From assembly GCA_002684605.1 (NCBI GenBank), contig NYVM01000087.1:3638-11028 (forward strand): a DNA stretch of 7,391 nucleotides, in the 5' to 3' direction. The translations under genes and the position numbers were made by a program. This stretch comes from Candidatus Pelagibacterales bacterium (GTDB taxonomy: Bacteria; Pseudomonadota; Alphaproteobacteria; TMED109). The notes beneath the pieces were generated by a model, which saw only the letters and a list, made by a program, of their open reading frames with translations, had not been told where the DNA came from and did no database searches. Every line of letters starts with the position of its first letter. Position 1 is the stretch's first letter. Below are positions 1 to 7,350 of the stretch, piece after piece.

Positions 1-615
1 GAGATTTAATATTTTTTTTATTCTCAAGGTATCTGTTCCTTCCATTGGACAAGTGTCATAATCAATTGCAGCCATACTTATCATAAAATTTTGTGCAGCA
101 AGTGCAATACTTTTATGAGCCACAATTCTATTGTCACTTAATCTAGCTTGCCTATAAATCGGTCTAAAAAGTCCAATAATTTGAAAAATAAAATATCTTA
201 AGTAACCTAAAATTCCATAGAAACTAGTGTACATTGTTGGTACTAATTTACTGTAATAAAATAATACTGATTTCTTTCTTTTTTCTGTGTTTCCTCTTGG
301 GTTTTTTTTAAAGGAGTTATTTAAAAAATCAATATTAGACTTTGCTCTTGATTTCCATAAATCTTTTCTAGTGACAAATACCACAAGTTGATTAGCTGTT
401 TTTGCAGCATTTTGGTTCATACATGCTGGACTAAGTTTTTTTATTAAATTCTTGTCAGAAATATGTACAAATTCCCACAATTGTAAATTACTACTATTTG
501 GTGCTAAGCTCGCATTGATAATGCAATTTTTAACTTTTTCTGTGTCTAAATTGATGTCTTTAAAAATACGTATGGATCTTCGAAATTTTATTGCTTTTGA
601 AACTGTTTTTTCCAT
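1..615 (-). CDS. Nitroreductase-family flavoprotein, 3' end missing
   Basis: Reading the minus strand from the ATG at 615 gives 205 codons open to the window edge, so the C-terminus is missing. Nitroreductase-fold proteins bind FMN and use NAD(P)H to reduce nitro groups, quinones or other conjugated substrates in the cytoplasm; the substrate here cannot be read from sequence. Seen directly: the N-terminal FMN-phosphate motif RRSIR (residues 12-16), the second flavin motif APNSSNLQLWEF (38-49), HKSIALAAQNF (167-177), and CPMEG (189-193), matching the family's C-terminal 'MEGF' region but with Thr after Gly. Between about 95 and 160 there is a basic and then hydrophobic stretch longer than in compact nitroreductases, as in a longer subfamily. 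Perhaps 50-70 residues are lost. The start lies 4 bases after the stop of the upstream membrane-protein gene, so the two are probably cotranscribed. Family call is firm; function is open. Confidence 0.88.
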   Translation of the reverse strand, partial: MEKTVSKAIKFRRSIRIFKDINLDTEKVKNCIINASLAPNSSNLQLWEFVHISDKNLIKKLSPACMNQNAAKTANQLVVFVTRKDLWKSRAKSNIDFLNNSFKKNPRGNTEKRKKSVLFYYSKLVPTMYTSFYGILGYLRYFIFQIIGLFRPIYRQARLSDNRIVAHKSIALAAQNFMISMAAIDYDTCPMEGTDTLRIKKILNL

Positions 616-619
616 GTAT

Positions 620-1306
620 TTATTTTTTTGTGGGTATAAATTTAACCAGCATCATGAGTGTGTATGAAATTAAACCAATTAGTAGCATAATTAAAAAATA
701 ATATGGCCATTCGGGCATTAGCTTTGTGAACGTTACTCCAGGAGGTTTGTTTTGAGTAAACATATAATTACTTCCAATTAAGTTATTTATCAAAATCATT
801 AATATTACTAAAATTGTTGTCCATTTTACAGTGCTGAAGTAGTCTTTCCAAGAAGGTCTGTATCCATCAATTATGAGTGCTGCAACAACAATGATTATCA
901 ATCCATGTGCTATAAAGTAGTGTATAAATGTATAAACCATTGCTCCATCCTCTAAGTTTGTATTAATAAATGCAAAAAATGAACCCCCAAATCCTGCAAA
1001 AAACAACCAGTTTTGTAAGTTTCTATTTTCTTTATTGTAATTGTATATTGGAATTATTAAAGCAGAAATATAACACATTTCAAGAGGTAGTGATTCTTTT
1101 AAGGACCATGAATTATAATAAATTAGTAAGGATTGAAAAATAATTTCATTTAAAATCACAATAAGTGATATGGAATTTAACACTTTAGATTTATTTTTTG
1201 TGTATAAGTAAATATAAATTAAGATTAAACCAATTATTACACTAAAGAAAGTAAATACTAGGTGTTGGTAGGGTAGTTTTCTAATTATATCAAAAACTTC
1301 GTTCAT
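620..1306 (-). CDS. TIGR02206/YwaF (TMEM164-like) integral membrane protein
   Basis: A 228-residue multi-pass inner-membrane protein with about six or seven hydrophobic segments (roughly residues 16-36, 44-64, 75-88, 99-115, 126-146, 161-178, 202-224). It fits the TIGR02206/YwaF family by LPLEMC (73-78), a His in the fifth segment (H134, with H129 before it), INNLIGSNYMF (172-183) and PEWPYYF (198-204); the length is normal for the family. Bacterial members are uncharacterised. The human relative TMEM164 has been reported as a lipid acyltransferase with a catalytic Cys and His; C78 and H134 are spaced similarly, so a lipid-remodelling role is a reasonable but untested inference. The ATG at 1306 is the natural start. 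It is the first gene of a minus-strand pair with the nitroreductase 4 bases downstream and is divergent from the secreted-protein gene. Confidence 0.85.
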   Translation of the reverse strand: MNEVFDIIRKLPYQHLVFTFFSVIIGLILIYIYLYTKNKSKVLNSISLIVILNEIIFQSLLIYYNSWSLKESLPLEMCYISALIIPIYNYNKENRNLQNWLFFAGFGGSFFAFINTNLEDGAMVYTFIHYFIAHGLIIIVVAALIIDGYRPSWKDYFSTVKWTTILVILMILINNLIGSNYMFTQNKPPGVTFTKLMPEWPYYFLIMLLIGLISYTLMMLVKFIPTKK

Positions 1307-1383
1307 ATACTATTTTATTTTTTGGTAAATATAGTTTATAAATTTAATGTTCACATATTGTTTGTATTACATGATAAATATTT

Positions 1384-1413
1384 TTTGAGTGTTTTACTAT
1401 ATTTATTATTTTG
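1384..1413 (+). promoter_or_regulatory. Possible Bacteroidota-type promoter for the secreted-protein gene
   Basis: TTTG at 1384-1387 and TATTTTG at 1407-1413 are separated by 19 bases. This resembles the Bacteroidota -33 (TTTG) and -7 (TAnnTTTG) elements, although the -7 box is one base short of the consensus. It is followed by an A/C-rich leader (1421-1440) directly before the ATG, with no Shine-Dalgarno site, as is usual for the phylum. In such AT-rich DNA a match of this kind can arise by chance. Confidence 0.3.
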
Positions 1414-1440
1414 CGATTATAAAAACAAAACAAACAAATT

Positions 1441-3699
1441 ATGAAAAAAATTACTCAAAAATTAACTAAATCTTTTTGGCGTAGCAGTTTTCTAGCTATT
1501 GCATATTTATTTAGTTTATGTATCAATGCCCAAGATCTTATTCTACAAGGTATAATTGACTTTGATGTTCCTTCTGCGGGAAGTGACGGAAAAGCAATCC
1601 ATGTTTTAGTTATTAATGATATTGAAAACTTAAGTCTTTATGGTATAGGTGTTGCAAATAATGGTGGTGGAACAGATGGTCAGGAATATACATTTCCAGC
1701 TGTTTCAGTTTTAGCTGGAGACAATATTATGGTAGCTAGAAGTCCTGAAGCTATGGCTTTATTTTTAGGCACCACAGAAGCTAATTTAATGTTAGCAAGT
1801 TCTGATATTAGTCAAAATGGTAATGACGCAATTGAGTTATTTTACAATGGAGAAGTAATTGAAACATTTGGTGATATCGATGTTGATGGTACCGGAGAAG
1901 TATGGGAATATGCAGATTCTTGGGCGTATAAAGAAAATGGAAATTGGACTTATGGTGGAGTTGCTTGTACTCTTGAATCAGAAACTTCTGCTACTTCAGA
2001 ATGTCCTTACCCTTACACAGGTGTTTACACTGTCGGAGAACAATTTGGTGATACATTTGATGTTACATTCTCTGTAAACACAGCTAACATTGATGTTGAA
2101 GAAACTGGGATTTTTCTTGGTGGAGGAGTACTGGGAGGCTCCGACGAATACGCCATGGCTGATGATGATGGTGATGGTACTTGGACAGTCACTATTTCTT
2201 TATTAGAAGGAACTCAAGGGAATTATACTTTCTTTAATGGACCTACTTCTAGTAGTGATTGGGGTTCAGGAGAAAACCTTACTGGTCAAGAATGCGCAGA
2301 TCCAGATAATTATTATGATAGGATTTTACAACCCATAACAGCTGACACCACATTATTACATTGTTTTAATAGTTGTGATACTGATGGAACATGTCCTTCA
2401 AACTATTATAATGTTACATTTTCGGTAAACACAGCGAATATTGAGGTAGGTGAGAACGGAATGTATGCTGGTGGTGGAGTTTTAGGTAGTGCTCAAGCTT
2501 ATGCTATGGCAGATGATAATATGGATGGCATTTGGGAAGTTACAGTCTCTTTATTAGAAGGAACCACTGGTAATTATATTTTCTTAAACAGTCCAACTTT
2601 TGGTGGAGATTGGGACGCTAAAGAGAATTTAGCAGGTCAAGAATGTGCTGATGAAGATAATTTTGATGATAGAATTTTAGCTCCAATTACCGGTGATACA
2701 ACTTTGTTACATTGCTTTGGAAGTTGTGGAACAGATGGAACATGTCCTACTGAATATTACGATATTACATTCAACGTAAACACAGCCAACATTGAAGTTG
2801 GAGAAAATGGAATGTTTGTAGGAGGTGGATTTGTTGATGCACTGCTTGGTGGCGGTGCAAATGCTCTTCCAATGACCGATGAAGATGGAGATGGTATATG
2901 GACAGCTTCTATGGAAGTTATCTCTGGAACCGTTGGAAACTACACTTATGTCAATAGTACTTCTAATTATGATGGTAAAGAAGATATTTCTGGTCAAGAT
3001 TGTGCTGACTCTGATAACTGGAACGATAGAGTTTTGGATGCTCCTATAACAGAAGATACTACATTAAATCACTGTTATGGAAGTTGTACAACTGATGGAA
3101 CATGTCCTGCACCTGCAACTCCCACTGCAGTAACATTCAATGTTGATATGAACGTCTATGGTTCAGAATTTTCTACAGTTCATGTTAATGGTGATTTCAC
3201 CGCTTGGTGTGGAAGTTGTGGAAATGTGATGACTGATGAAGATGGAGATGGTGTTTACACTTTAACAATGGATATAAATCCTGGAACATATTTTTGGAAG
3301 TTCTCAGTTGACGGATGGAATGACGAGGAATCATTTTCTGAAGTTATTGAAGGTTGTACAGCAGAAAATAATAATTTCTTTGATAGACAAATTATAATTG
3401 GAGATGAAGCTATAACAGCATCTTGGGTCTGGAATACATGTAATGCATTATCTACTATTGAACCACCAGTACTAGATGTGAGAATATATCCAAACCCTTC
3501 AAACGGAAGTTATGTAACAATACAAACTCCAGTAAATGGAGTGAAGTATGTTGAGGTATTTGATATCACTGGAAAGCGATTAATCAATACATCATTAATT
3601 ACAGATACTTTAGATGTTAGTTCAATGACTTCAGGATTGTACTTAGTGAAAGTAACAATCGAAGGACAAAGTAAAACATCTAAATTAATCATTAGATAA
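1441..3699 (+). CDS. Secreted modular binding protein with T9SS type A sorting domain
   Basis: 752 residues. A Sec signal peptide (1-30, basic start, hydrophobic core, likely cut after Asn-Ala before Q31) is followed by a lamin-tail-like β-domain (about 32-195; SLYGIG, GQEYTFPAV, NGNDAIELF, DSWAYK). Three homologous cysteine-rich modules start at D207, N324 and D441. A fourth related β-sandwich (about 563-670; VHVNGDFTAW, GTYFWKFSVDG) resembles starch/glycogen-binding folds. The C-terminal domain (about 678-752; YPNPSNG, FDITGKR, SGLYLVKV) is a type A T9SS sorting domain, so the protein should cross the outer membrane and be released or anchored at the surface. Acidic DxDGDG-like loops recur in every module and may bind calcium. 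No catalytic domain is visible, so adhesion or polysaccharide binding is inferred. It is a single-gene unit with a hairpin terminator just after the stop. Confidence 0.9.
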   Translation: MKKITQKLTKSFWRSSFLAIAYLFSLCINAQDLILQGIIDFDVPSAGSDGKAIHVLVINDIENLSLYGIGVANNGGGTDGQEYTFPAVSVLAGDNIMVARSPEAMALFLGTTEANLMLASSDISQNGNDAIELFYNGEVIETFGDIDVDGTGEVWEYADSWAYKENGNWTYGGVACTLESETSATSECPYPYTGVYTVGEQFGDTFDVTFSVNTANIDVEETGIFLGGGVLGGSDEYAMADDDGDGTWTVTISLLEGTQGNYTFFNGPTSSSDWGSGENLTGQECADPDNYYDRILQPITADTTLLHCFNSCDTDGTCPSNYYNVTFSVNTANIEVGENGMYAGGGVLGSAQAYAMADDNMDGIWEVTVSLLEGTTGNYIFLNSPTFGGDWDAKENLAGQECADEDNFDDRILAPITGDTTLLHCFGSCGTDGTCPTEYYDITFNVNTANIEVGENGMFVGGGFVDALLGGGANALPMTDEDGDGIWTASMEVISGTVGNYTYVNSTSNYDGKEDISGQDCADSDNWNDRVLDAPITEDTTLNHCYGSCTTDGTCPAPATPTAVTFNVDMNVYGSEFSTVHVNGDFTAWCGSCGNVMTDEDGDGVYTLTMDINPGTYFWKFSVDGWNDEESFSEVIEGCTAENNNFFDRQIIIGDEAITASWVWNTCNALSTIEPPVLDVRIYPNPSNGSYVTIQTPVNGVKYVEVFDITGKRLINTSLITDTLDVSSMTSGLYLVKVTIEGQSKTSKLIIR
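2059..3126 (+). repeat. Three tandem ~117-residue cysteine-rich modules
   Basis: Modules begin at nucleotides 2059, 2410 and 2761, giving an exact 351-base (117-codon) period for the first two; the third is slightly longer because of an extra glycine/alanine-rich loop around residues 461-472. Each has TFxVNTANI near its start, a GGG loop, an acidic DxxxDGxW loop, GNYxxxN, GQ(E/D)CAD, and a closing H-C-x3-C-x5-C cluster ending DGTCP. The four cysteines are at 285/308/312/318, 402/425/429/435 and 521/545/549/555, suggesting disulfides in each module. The DNA copies have diverged, so this is an old internal duplication and not a recent array. Confidence 0.9.
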
Positions 3700-3718
3700 T
3701 TTAACTTTAAGCAATAAT

Positions 3719-3751
3719 AAAAGCCGCTCTATTAGTTTAGAGCGGCTTTTT
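3719..3751. terminator. Strong intrinsic terminator, probably bidirectional
   Basis: A perfect 13-bp stem (3719-3731 paired with 3738-3750) has a GC-rich core GCCGCTC/GAGCGGC and a 6-base loop (3732-3737). On the plus strand it runs into a T-rich tract (3747-3760), ending the secreted-protein transcript 20 bases after its stop. Read from the minus strand, the stem is followed by TTTTATTATT, so it can also end the convergent TIGR03643 transcript. It is by far the most GC-rich short stretch in its neighbourhood. Confidence 0.93.
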
Positions 3752-3779
3752 AATTTTTTTCAATTAAAAATAAATATTG

Positions 3780-4064
3780 TTAATTCCGTTTACTAATTCT
3801 ATTTCCACTAATAGCTTTTTGTCTACTACATTTAAATCTATTAATTTCTGGGTTTCTTTTTTTTAAATGCTTTTGACTAACCCCACTATTAACTCTTTTC
3901 CTCCATCTTTTAAAGCTGGATTCTTTTAAAGTAGCTCGCATCAATTTAATAACATCTTTTTCAGCTAAATTGAATTGAAATAAAATTGCTTCAAAAGGAG
4001 TTCTATCTTCCCATGCCATTTCAATTATTCTATCTAATTCAACTTCTGAAAATTCAAATTTCAT
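3780..4064 (-). CDS. TIGR03643/DUF2805 family small basic protein
   Basis: 94 residues from the ATG at 4064; an adjacent TTG at 4067 would add only one residue and is not needed. It matches the TIGR03643 (DUF2805) family of unknown function by LDRIIEMAWEDRTPFEAI (10-27), VIKLMR (38-43), SSFKRWRKRV (49-58), KHLKKR (65-70) and a C-terminal FKCSRQKAISGNRISKR (77-93). Residues about 20-46 read as a helix-turn-helix-like unit similar in character to sigma region 4, and the tail is strongly basic, so nucleic-acid binding is a reasonable inference; no function is established to my knowledge. It is complete at normal family length. It converges on the secreted-protein gene with a shared hairpin between them, and diverges from the flavoprotein gene, so it is probably monocistronic. 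Confidence 0.88.
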   Translation of the reverse strand: MKFEFSEVELDRIIEMAWEDRTPFEAILFQFNLAEKDVIKLMRATLKESSFKRWRKRVNSGVSQKHLKKRNPEINRFKCSRQKAISGNRISKRN

Positions 4065-4189
4065 CAAATTTATTTTACAATAATAAAAGTAAAAATATAA
4101 AATAAATAAACGTACTACTTTTTTTTAACGAAATGTTATGACATTGTTAATTGCATCTTTTATTTAAATTATTGTGTTTTATTTGTAAC
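4065..4189. other. Divergent intergenic region, no clear motif
   Basis: These 125 very AT-rich bases separate two divergent genes and must hold both of their promoters. I find no full TAnnTTTG box on either strand, only one-mismatch candidates that AT-rich DNA yields by chance, so I call no promoter here. There is no hairpin, repeat or small-RNA signature that I can support. Confidence 0.4.
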
Positions 4190-5404
4190 ATGAAAAATGA
4201 TGTGATCATTATTGGAGGTGGAGCAGCTGGTTTTTTTTCAGCAATTAATATTGCAATTCTGAACCCAAAACTAAATGTTCTTATTTTAGAAAGAGGAAAA
4301 GAAGGTTTACAAAAAGTTAAAATATCAGGAGGTGGTCGTTGTAATGTTACTCATGGGCAGTTTTTACCTTCTGAGCTCACATCCAACTATCCGAGAGGTG
4401 AAAAAGAACTTTTAGGTCCTTTTCATCAATTTATGACGAGCGATACAATGCATTGGTTTGAAGAAAGGGGTGTAAAACTAAAAATTGAACAAGACGGTAG
4501 AGTATTTCCAGTTTCTAATAATTCACAAACAATCATTGATTGTTTTTTAAATGAAGTAAAAAGATTAAATATTAAAGTATTATATAATCATTCAGTAAAA
4601 GCTATTTCTTTTGAAAATAATGAATGGTTGATAAATACTGACAAACAAGAATTCAACTCCCTCAAGATTTTAGTAGCTACAGGGAGTAATCCAAAGATAT
4701 GGAAGCTAATGGATCAATTAAATCATACAATTGTGAATCCTGTTCCTTCTCTATTTAGTTTCGATATTAAAGATACTAGAATTCAATCTATTCCAGGAGT
4801 TGTGGTAGATGATGTAAATATTGATGTGGTTAATTCTAAATTATCCTCTGATGGTCCACTTTTAATTACCCATAAAGGTATGAGTGCTCCATCAATTTTA
4901 AAACTTTCTGCTTTTGGAGCATTAGAATTTGAATCACTTAATTATCAGTTTGATATTTGTATTAATTTTGTTAAGTTGTCTTACTTAGACTGTCTTTCTG
5001 AACTTAAACTTATCAAAAATAATATGTCAAAAAAAATGGTCGTTAATACACCTAATTTTGGAATTCCTAAGAGACTTTGGAAAGAGCTTGTGATTTATTC
5101 AAATATAGATGAAACAACAATTTGGGCCGAATTGAACAAAAATCAATTAAATCTACTTTGTAATCAGTTAACATCATCAATTTTTAAAGTCAACGGTAAG
5201 AGTACTTTTAAAGAAGAGTTTGTTACAGCAGGAGGTATAGATTTGAAAGAAATTAATTTTAAGACATTTGAAAGTAAAATCCATAATAATTTATTTTTCG
5301 CAGGTGAGGTTTTAAATATTGATGCAATAACTGGTGGGTATAACTTTCAAAATGCATGGACTGGAGCTTACATTGCATCAAAATCAATTTCTGGAGCTGG
5401 TTAG
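4190..5404 (+). CDS. YhiN/HI0933-family FAD-dependent oxidoreductase
   Basis: 404 residues from the ATG at 4190. The frame can be extended to a TTG at 4151, but the added 13 residues precede the β-strand of the Rossmann fold and look spurious. The dinucleotide-binding GGGAAG is at 9-14, with E34 at the end of the second β-strand for the FAD ribose. The family signature SGGGRCNVTH is at 46-55. Near the C-terminus, FFAGEVLNIDAITGGYNFQNAW closes the FAD site (about 372-393). The length is normal for the TIGR00275/YhiN (HI0933) family. Related enzymes include BaiN, linked to bile-acid intermediates in gut bacteria, but most members have no known substrate, and I would not transfer that role. It is cytoplasmic, with no signal peptide. 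The peptidase gene starts 35 bases downstream with no terminator between, so cotranscription is likely. Confidence 0.92.
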   Translation: MKNDVIIIGGGAAGFFSAINIAILNPKLNVLILERGKEGLQKVKISGGGRCNVTHGQFLPSELTSNYPRGEKELLGPFHQFMTSDTMHWFEERGVKLKIEQDGRVFPVSNNSQTIIDCFLNEVKRLNIKVLYNHSVKAISFENNEWLINTDKQEFNSLKILVATGSNPKIWKLMDQLNHTIVNPVPSLFSFDIKDTRIQSIPGVVVDDVNIDVVNSKLSSDGPLLITHKGMSAPSILKLSAFGALEFESLNYQFDICINFVKLSYLDCLSELKLIKNNMSKKMVVNTPNFGIPKRLWKELVIYSNIDETTIWAELNKNQLNLLCNQLTSSIFKVNGKSTFKEEFVTAGGIDLKEINFKTFESKIHNNLFFAGEVLNIDAITGGYNFQNAWTGAYIASKSISGAG

Positions 5405-5439
5405 GATTTTTTTTAAATTAACGTTAAAATATATAACAT

Positions 5440-7350
5440 ATGAAATCTTTAATTTTATCTTTGGCAACCATTTTAATATTTTCTTGTAATAATTCTATTA
5501 ATAAAAATATGTCAGATTTTAATCAACCACCAAAAGCAAAACAGATTCCAAAGGAATTACAAATTCATGGAGATGTAAGAATGGATGAATATTATTGGTT
5601 AAATGACAGAGAAAATCCAGAAGTTATAGAATATCTTAACAACGAAAATGATTATTATGAGCAAGAAACTTTACACACTAAAAACTTTCAAAAAGATTTA
5701 TTTGAGGAAATAAAATCAAGAATTAAAAAAGATGATAGCTCAGTCCCTTATAAATTTAATGGATACTGGTACATAACTAGATACGAAAAAGGTAAAGATT
5801 ACCCTATCTACACAAGAAAAAAAGAAACCTTAGGCTCAAAGGAAGAACTTTTATTTGACTGTAACATAATGGCAAAAGATCATTCATATTTTAGACTTGT
5901 AGGTCTTAGTGTTAGCCCGAATAATCAGTATGTTTCTTATGGTGTTGATACCACAGGAAGAAGGCAATATAAACTTTTGATTAAAGATCTTAAATCCAAG
6001 AAAGTTTTTAAAGAAGAAGTATGGAACACTACTGGCGGAAGTACCTGGGCAAATGATAATAAAACATTATTTTATGTACTTAAAGATGAGACAACTTTAA
6101 GGTCGGAAGCTGTATATAAGCATAGGTTAAATACTAGTCCAGAAATGGATGAGTTAGTCTATGAAGAAAAAGATGATACTTTTGGAGTTGGAATATATAA
6201 AACAAAATCTCAAAAATATTTAGTTATTTCAAGCTACAGTACTTTAACTTCTGAGCATAAGATCTTAAATGCTGATAATCCTGATGGAACTTTTAAAGTA
6301 TTTCAACCTAGGATAAGAGGTTTAGAGTATAGTATATCCCATTTTGAAGATTCTTTTTATATAGTTTCAAATACTGATAATGCACAAAATTTTAAGTTGT
6401 CAAAAACCTCAGAAAAAAATACAGAAATAAATAATTGGATTGATATTATTCCTCACAGAGAACATGTATTACTTGAGGGCATTGATATATTTAAAGATTT
6501 TTTAGTTATTTCAGAAAGAGAAAATGGTTTAAATAAAATAAAAATATCAAAATGGGATAAATCTTTCAGCTATTATCTCCCATTTAATAGTGAAACTTAT
6601 ACTGCTTATACAACAACAAATATTGATTTTGAAACTTCAAAACTTCGATATAGCTACCAATCCTTAACAACACCTTCGTCTGTCATAGAGTTTGATATGC
6701 TTACTAAAGAAAAGAAGATTTTAAAAGAACAAGAAGTTTTAAATGATAAATTTAATAAGGAAAATTATATTTCAAAACGATTATGGGCATCAGCATCTGA
6801 TGGTACACAAATACCAATATCATTAGTATATCATCAAGACACCGAAATAAATTCTAATACACCATTATTGCAATATGCATATGGATCTTATGGGTCTACA
6901 ATTGACCCTTATTTTTCAACAGTTCGGTTAAGTTTGTTGGATAGAGGCTTTATATATGCTATTGTACATATAAGGGGTGGAGAGTACATGGGGCGTCAAT
7001 GGTACGAAAATGGTAAACTATTAAAAAAGAAAAATTCTTTTACAGATTTCATTGATAGTTCAAAGTTTTTAATTGAAAATAACTACACCAGCCCTGAACA
7101 TTTATACGCAATGGGTGGAAGTGCTGGAGGATTGTTAATGGGAGCAGTTATTAATATGGCGCCTGATCTTTATAATGGAGTTGTTGCTCAAGTACCTTTT
7201 GTTGACGTAGTTACTACAATGCTTGATGAAGATATTCCTCTTACAACAGGCGAGTACGATGAGTGGGGTAACCCTAATGATAAAGATTATTATGAATACA
7301 TGCTATCATATTCTCCCTACGATAATATAAAAAATAAAAAGTATTCCTAA
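5440..7350 (+). CDS. ptrB: Oligopeptidase B-like S9 peptidase, lipoprotein, frame broken near 3' end
   Basis: 636 residues to the in-frame stop; the family would need about 75-80 more. Residues 1-16 form a lipoprotein signal (hydrophobic core, I-F-S-C lipobox, C16), so the enzyme is probably membrane-anchored facing the periplasm. Next come the prolyl-oligopeptidase N-terminal segment (RMDEYYWLNDRENPEV, about 47-62), a β-propeller (about 95-430) that limits access to short peptides, and an α/β-hydrolase domain with the nucleophile elbow GGSAGG (S561). TGEYDEWGNP (603-612) is the oligopeptidase B motif; E605 and D607 fall at the offset of the acidic residues that favour cleavage after Arg/Lys. 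The frame stops at 7350, just before the catalytic Asp; that Asp is found in the +1 frame, and the catalytic His lies beyond the window. It is either a pseudogene or an intact gene with sequencing errors. It probably shares a transcript with the upstream flavoprotein gene. Confidence 0.88.
   Translation: MKSLILSLATILIFSCNNSINKNMSDFNQPPKAKQIPKELQIHGDVRMDEYYWLNDRENPEVIEYLNNENDYYEQETLHTKNFQKDLFEEIKSRIKKDDSSVPYKFNGYWYITRYEKGKDYPIYTRKKETLGSKEELLFDCNIMAKDHSYFRLVGLSVSPNNQYVSYGVDTTGRRQYKLLIKDLKSKKVFKEEVWNTTGGSTWANDNKTLFYVLKDETTLRSEAVYKHRLNTSPEMDELVYEEKDDTFGVGIYKTKSQKYLVISSYSTLTSEHKILNADNPDGTFKVFQPRIRGLEYSISHFEDSFYIVSNTDNAQNFKLSKTSEKNTEINNWIDIIPHREHVLLEGIDIFKDFLVISERENGLNKIKISKWDKSFSYYLPFNSETYTAYTTTNIDFETSKLRYSYQSLTTPSSVIEFDMLTKEKKILKEQEVLNDKFNKENYISKRLWASASDGTQIPISLVYHQDTEINSNTPLLQYAYGSYGSTIDPYFSTVRLSLLDRGFIYAIVHIRGGEYMGRQWYENGKLLKKKNSFTDFIDSSKFLIENNYTSPEHLYAMGGSAGGLLMGAVINMAPDLYNGVVAQVPFVDVVTTMLDEDIPLTTGEYDEWGNPNDKDYYEYMLSYSPYDNIKNKKYS

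Noticed and set aside
452..667. Plus-strand 71-codon open frame
   Set aside because: It lies antisense to the nitroreductase start and the end of the membrane-protein gene, both of which have clear family motifs; its translation resembles no protein I recognise.
1859..2077. Plus-strand 72-codon open frame
   Set aside because: It is an out-of-frame shadow inside the secreted-protein gene, whose own frame carries domain motifs throughout.
2707..2997. Minus-strand 96-codon open frame
   Set aside because: It is antisense to the third cysteine-rich module; its Cys/Ile/Ser-rich translation is what the complement of that coding sequence gives.
2059..3126. Repeated segment as a mobile or CRISPR-like array
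   Set aside because: The periodicity is in coding frame with diverged DNA and conserved protein motifs, so it is a domain duplication within one gene.
3510..3692. Minus-strand 60-codon open frame
   Set aside because: It is antisense to the T9SS sorting domain and has no start context or recognisable motif.
4151..4189. Upstream TTG start for the flavoprotein
   Set aside because: It would add 13 residues before the Rossmann-fold β-strand; the ATG at 4190 places GGGAAG at the usual distance from the N-terminus.
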